Both the position numbers and the translations under genes were made by a program. Of a stretch of 7,950 nt of DNA, positions 6,494 through 7,950 are shown in pieces. The DNA is taken from contig JAQBNY010000056.1 in assembly GCA_028288315.1 (NCBI GenBank), forward strand, positions 1 to 7,950, in the 5' to 3' direction. A model generated the notes under the pieces. The model was not told where the DNA came from. It did no database searches and saw nothing but the letters and a program-made list of their open reading frames with translations. The first letter of the stretch is position 1, and each line of letters opens with the position of its first letter. The stretch comes from Mucilaginibacter sp. Its GTDB lineage: Bacteria; Bacteroidota; Bacteroidia; Sphingobacteriales; Sphingobacteriaceae.

Positions 6494-7360
6494 ATGAAAA
6501 CAGCCGCTATATTTTCTTTATTGCTGATAGGTATTATAGGTTCTTCATGCAGTCAAATAAAAAATAAAAATGTAAAAAGCCCGTCAGGCTATGATTTGAG
6601 TAAACCTGTAAAATATGTAATGCCATCAGAATTGCTGGAGATATCAGGTATAGCATTCAATAACGGCGATAATAGCCGCATATATGCCGAGCAGGATGAA
6701 GATGGTAATATATACTATTTTCGCCTGGGCGATAAACAGGTAAGCCATGCTAAATTTGGGAAACACGGCGATTATGAAGACGTGGCCATTATTGGGAACA
6801 GGGCCATTATGCTGCGCAGCGATGGCAAGTTTTATAGCCTTGCACTAAACGAGATTAATAGCGGTAAGTTAACAGATATAAAAGAGTTTGATAACTTGCT
6901 GCCTGCCGGCGAATATGAAGGCTTGCATGCAGATCAGGCAGCTAATAAATTATATGCTTTATGCAAGCAATGCCCTGGCGATAAACACGAAAAAGAATGC
7001 AGCGGCTTTATACTCAATGTATCAGCTGACGGCTCAATTGTAAACGCGGGTAATTTTAAAATTGATGTAAGCAAGATAAGCGAGCTTATAAGTAAAAAAA
7101 AGCTTAAGTTTCATCCATCGGCATTGGCAAAAAATCCGCTTACCAAACAATGGTATATATTATCGTCGGTAAATAAACTTTTGGTTGTGGCAGATGAGAG
7201 CTGGAACGTTCAGCAGGTTTATCCATTAAATGCTGATGCGTTTTTACAGCCCGAAGGTATGGCATTTGATAAGCAGGGAAACTTATATATATCAAACGAA
7301 GGCAATCAAATAAACAATGGTAATATATTGCAATTTAAATACAGTAAAGTAAATGATTAA
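6494..7360 (+). CDS. Lipoprotein of the SdiA-regulated (YjiK-like) beta-propeller family, 288 aa
   Basis: The N-terminus MKTAAIFSLLLIGIIGSSCS is a lipoprotein signal peptide with C19 as the lipidated cysteine. The lipobox GSSC is looser than the E. coli form, as is usual in Bacteroidetes. The mature protein shows repeated blade-like segments. ELLEISGIAFNNGD with DEDGNIYYF (about 47-76), GDYEDVAIIGNRAIMLRSDG (92-111), EYEGLHADQAANKLYAL (140-156), HPSALAKNPLTKQWYILSS (207-225), and PEGMAFDKQGNLYISNEGN (253-271) follow the pattern of SdiA-regulated/YjiK beta-propellers, with SGIA, YEDVA, YEGL, and PEGMAF at blade starts. Three cysteines cluster in one insertion (C157, C160, C169). The family has no established biochemical activity; members are surface or periplasmic proteins, some thought to bind metal or ligand. 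The gene is 142 bp after HD-PycTM and may be expressed from its own promoter. It ends 21 bp from the convergent sugar transferase gene. Confidence 0.8.
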   Translation: MKTAAIFSLLLIGIIGSSCSQIKNKNVKSPSGYDLSKPVKYVMPSELLEISGIAFNNGDNSRIYAEQDEDGNIYYFRLGDKQVSHAKFGKHGDYEDVAIIGNRAIMLRSDGKFYSLALNEINSGKLTDIKEFDNLLPAGEYEGLHADQAANKLYALCKQCPGDKHEKECSGFILNVSADGSIVNAGNFKIDVSKISELISKKKLKFHPSALAKNPLTKQWYILSSVNKLLVVADESWNVQQVYPLNADAFLQPEGMAFDKQGNLYISNEGNQINNGNILQFKYSKVND

Positions 7361-7381
7361 AGCAGAACAGTAACAGCCTAA

Positions 7382-7950
7382 TCAATAAGCGTTCTCGTCA
7401 CCTTTAATAACGCTTATAAAAGTTTTGAGAATTATTTTAATGTCGAAGGTATTGGTCCAGTTTTCAATATACCACATATCATATTCAAACCTTTTTAGTA
7501 GTTGGTTATGATCTTTAATTTCACCGCGATAACCATTAACTTGTGCCCAACCGGTAATACCCGGCCTTAAAAAGTGACGATCCATATATTGATATATTAC
7601 CCGGCTAAATTCTTCAGTGTGTTTAAGCATGTGCGGCCTTGGGCCTACAACGCTCATTTCGCCTAATAAAACATTAAAAAATTGAGGTAGCTCGTCCAGG
7701 CTGGTCCTTCTCATAAACGCGCCAATTCTGGTTGTTCTTATATCACCTTTAGTAGCTTGTTTTGAAATGTTATTAATACGCATACTACGGAATTTGTAAC
7801 ACCAAAACGGTTTATTATTTCTTCCGGAACGTTCCTGTTTAAATATACCAGGTCCCCGCGACTCTATTTTTATCATAATAACCAATAATGGTAAAAGCCA
7901 TGATAAAATAAATATAATAACTCCTAAACTGAAGAATATATCAAATAGTC
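7382..7950 (-). CDS. Polyprenyl-phosphate sugar-1-phosphate transferase (exopolysaccharide initiating transferase), C-terminal 188 residues; runs off right edge
   Basis: The frame stays open to the right edge (first full codon 7946-7948), so the true start lies outside the window. An ATG or TTG inside the frame should not be taken as the start, because the upstream residues LFDIFFSLGVIIFILSWLLP form the expected membrane hairpin of the family. The catalytic domain is complete. It has RGPGIFKQERSGRNNKPFWC followed by YKFRSM, then TRIGAFMRRTSLDELPQFFN, LLGEMSVVGPRPH, RPGITGWAQVNGYRG, and a tail with YDMWYIENWTNTFDIKII. These are the signature blocks of the bacterial sugar transferase family (WbaP/WcaJ-like), which moves a sugar-1-phosphate from a nucleotide sugar to undecaprenyl phosphate as the first step of capsule, exopolysaccharide, or O-antigen synthesis at the inner membrane. 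The S-L-D-E motif holds the acidic catalytic pair. It could be a short single-domain form or the end of a long PglC/WbaP type. It is probably the last gene of a polysaccharide locus lying to the right. Confidence 0.93.
   Translation of the reverse strand, partial: LFDIFFSLGVIIFILSWLLPLLVIMIKIESRGPGIFKQERSGRNNKPFWCYKFRSMRINNISKQATKGDIRTTRIGAFMRRTSLDELPQFFNVLLGEMSVVGPRPHMLKHTEEFSRVIYQYMDRHFLRPGITGWAQVNGYRGEIKDHNQLLKRFEYDMWYIENWTNTFDIKIILKTFISVIKGDENAY

Noticed and set aside
7361..7381. Terminator between the convergent lipoprotein and sugar transferase genes
   Set aside because: The 21-base gap has no stem-loop and no T-run that would support one.
1..7950. tRNA, rRNA, CRISPR array, riboswitch, or replication origin
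   Set aside because: No cloverleaf-like segment, conserved rRNA stretch, spaced direct repeats, or recognisable aptamer core was seen when reading both strands. Intergenic gaps are all short.

Overview
The window looks like chromosomal DNA from a Bacteroidetes bacterium, most plausibly the Sphingobacteriaceae (Mucilaginibacter/Pedobacter type). The support is AT-rich intergenic DNA, weak or absent Shine-Dalgarno sequences, a TAnnTTTG-type promoter element, a loose Bacteroidetes-style lipobox, and protein families common in that group. The genus is an inference from family recognition; no search was run.

Layout. At the left edge (1-206, minus) is the N-terminus of a sugar O-acetyltransferase that runs out of the window. 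Just upstream of it (about 210-705, minus) lies a decayed, N-terminally truncated IS1595/ISXO2-like transposase, readable only in three successive frames. Its upstream end abuts or overlaps the 3' end of a large GAF-domain protein gene (687-3068, minus). Only 49 bp before that gene is a gene for a DisA_N/DAC-type nucleotide cyclase-like protein with an N-terminal sensor region of the DACNV type (3118-4260, minus). The two are probably one operon. Next comes a PAP2-family phosphatase (4368-4988, minus). Divergent from it is a gene for an HD phosphohydrolase fused to a Pycsar-effector-like transmembrane domain (5113-6351, plus). It is followed by a lipoprotein of the SdiA-regulated (YjiK-like) beta-propeller family (6494-7360, plus). 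Convergent with that, and running off the right edge, is a polyprenyl-phosphate sugar transferase of exopolysaccharide synthesis (7382-7950, minus).

How the genes may work together. The centre of the window (687-6351) holds a possible nucleotide-signalling neighbourhood: a DAC-like protein that may make or sense a cyclic dinucleotide, a GAF protein that may bind a small ligand, and an HD-PycTM membrane protein whose two halves belong to families tied to nucleotide hydrolysis and to cyclic-nucleotide-activated membrane effectors. Whether these genes form one pathway is inference. They occupy separate transcription units, and no CD-NTase or Pycsar cyclase is visible. The outer genes (O-acetyltransferase, PAP2 phosphatase, sugar transferase) point to envelope and polysaccharide metabolism. 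No RNA gene, CRISPR array, or intact mobile element was seen.
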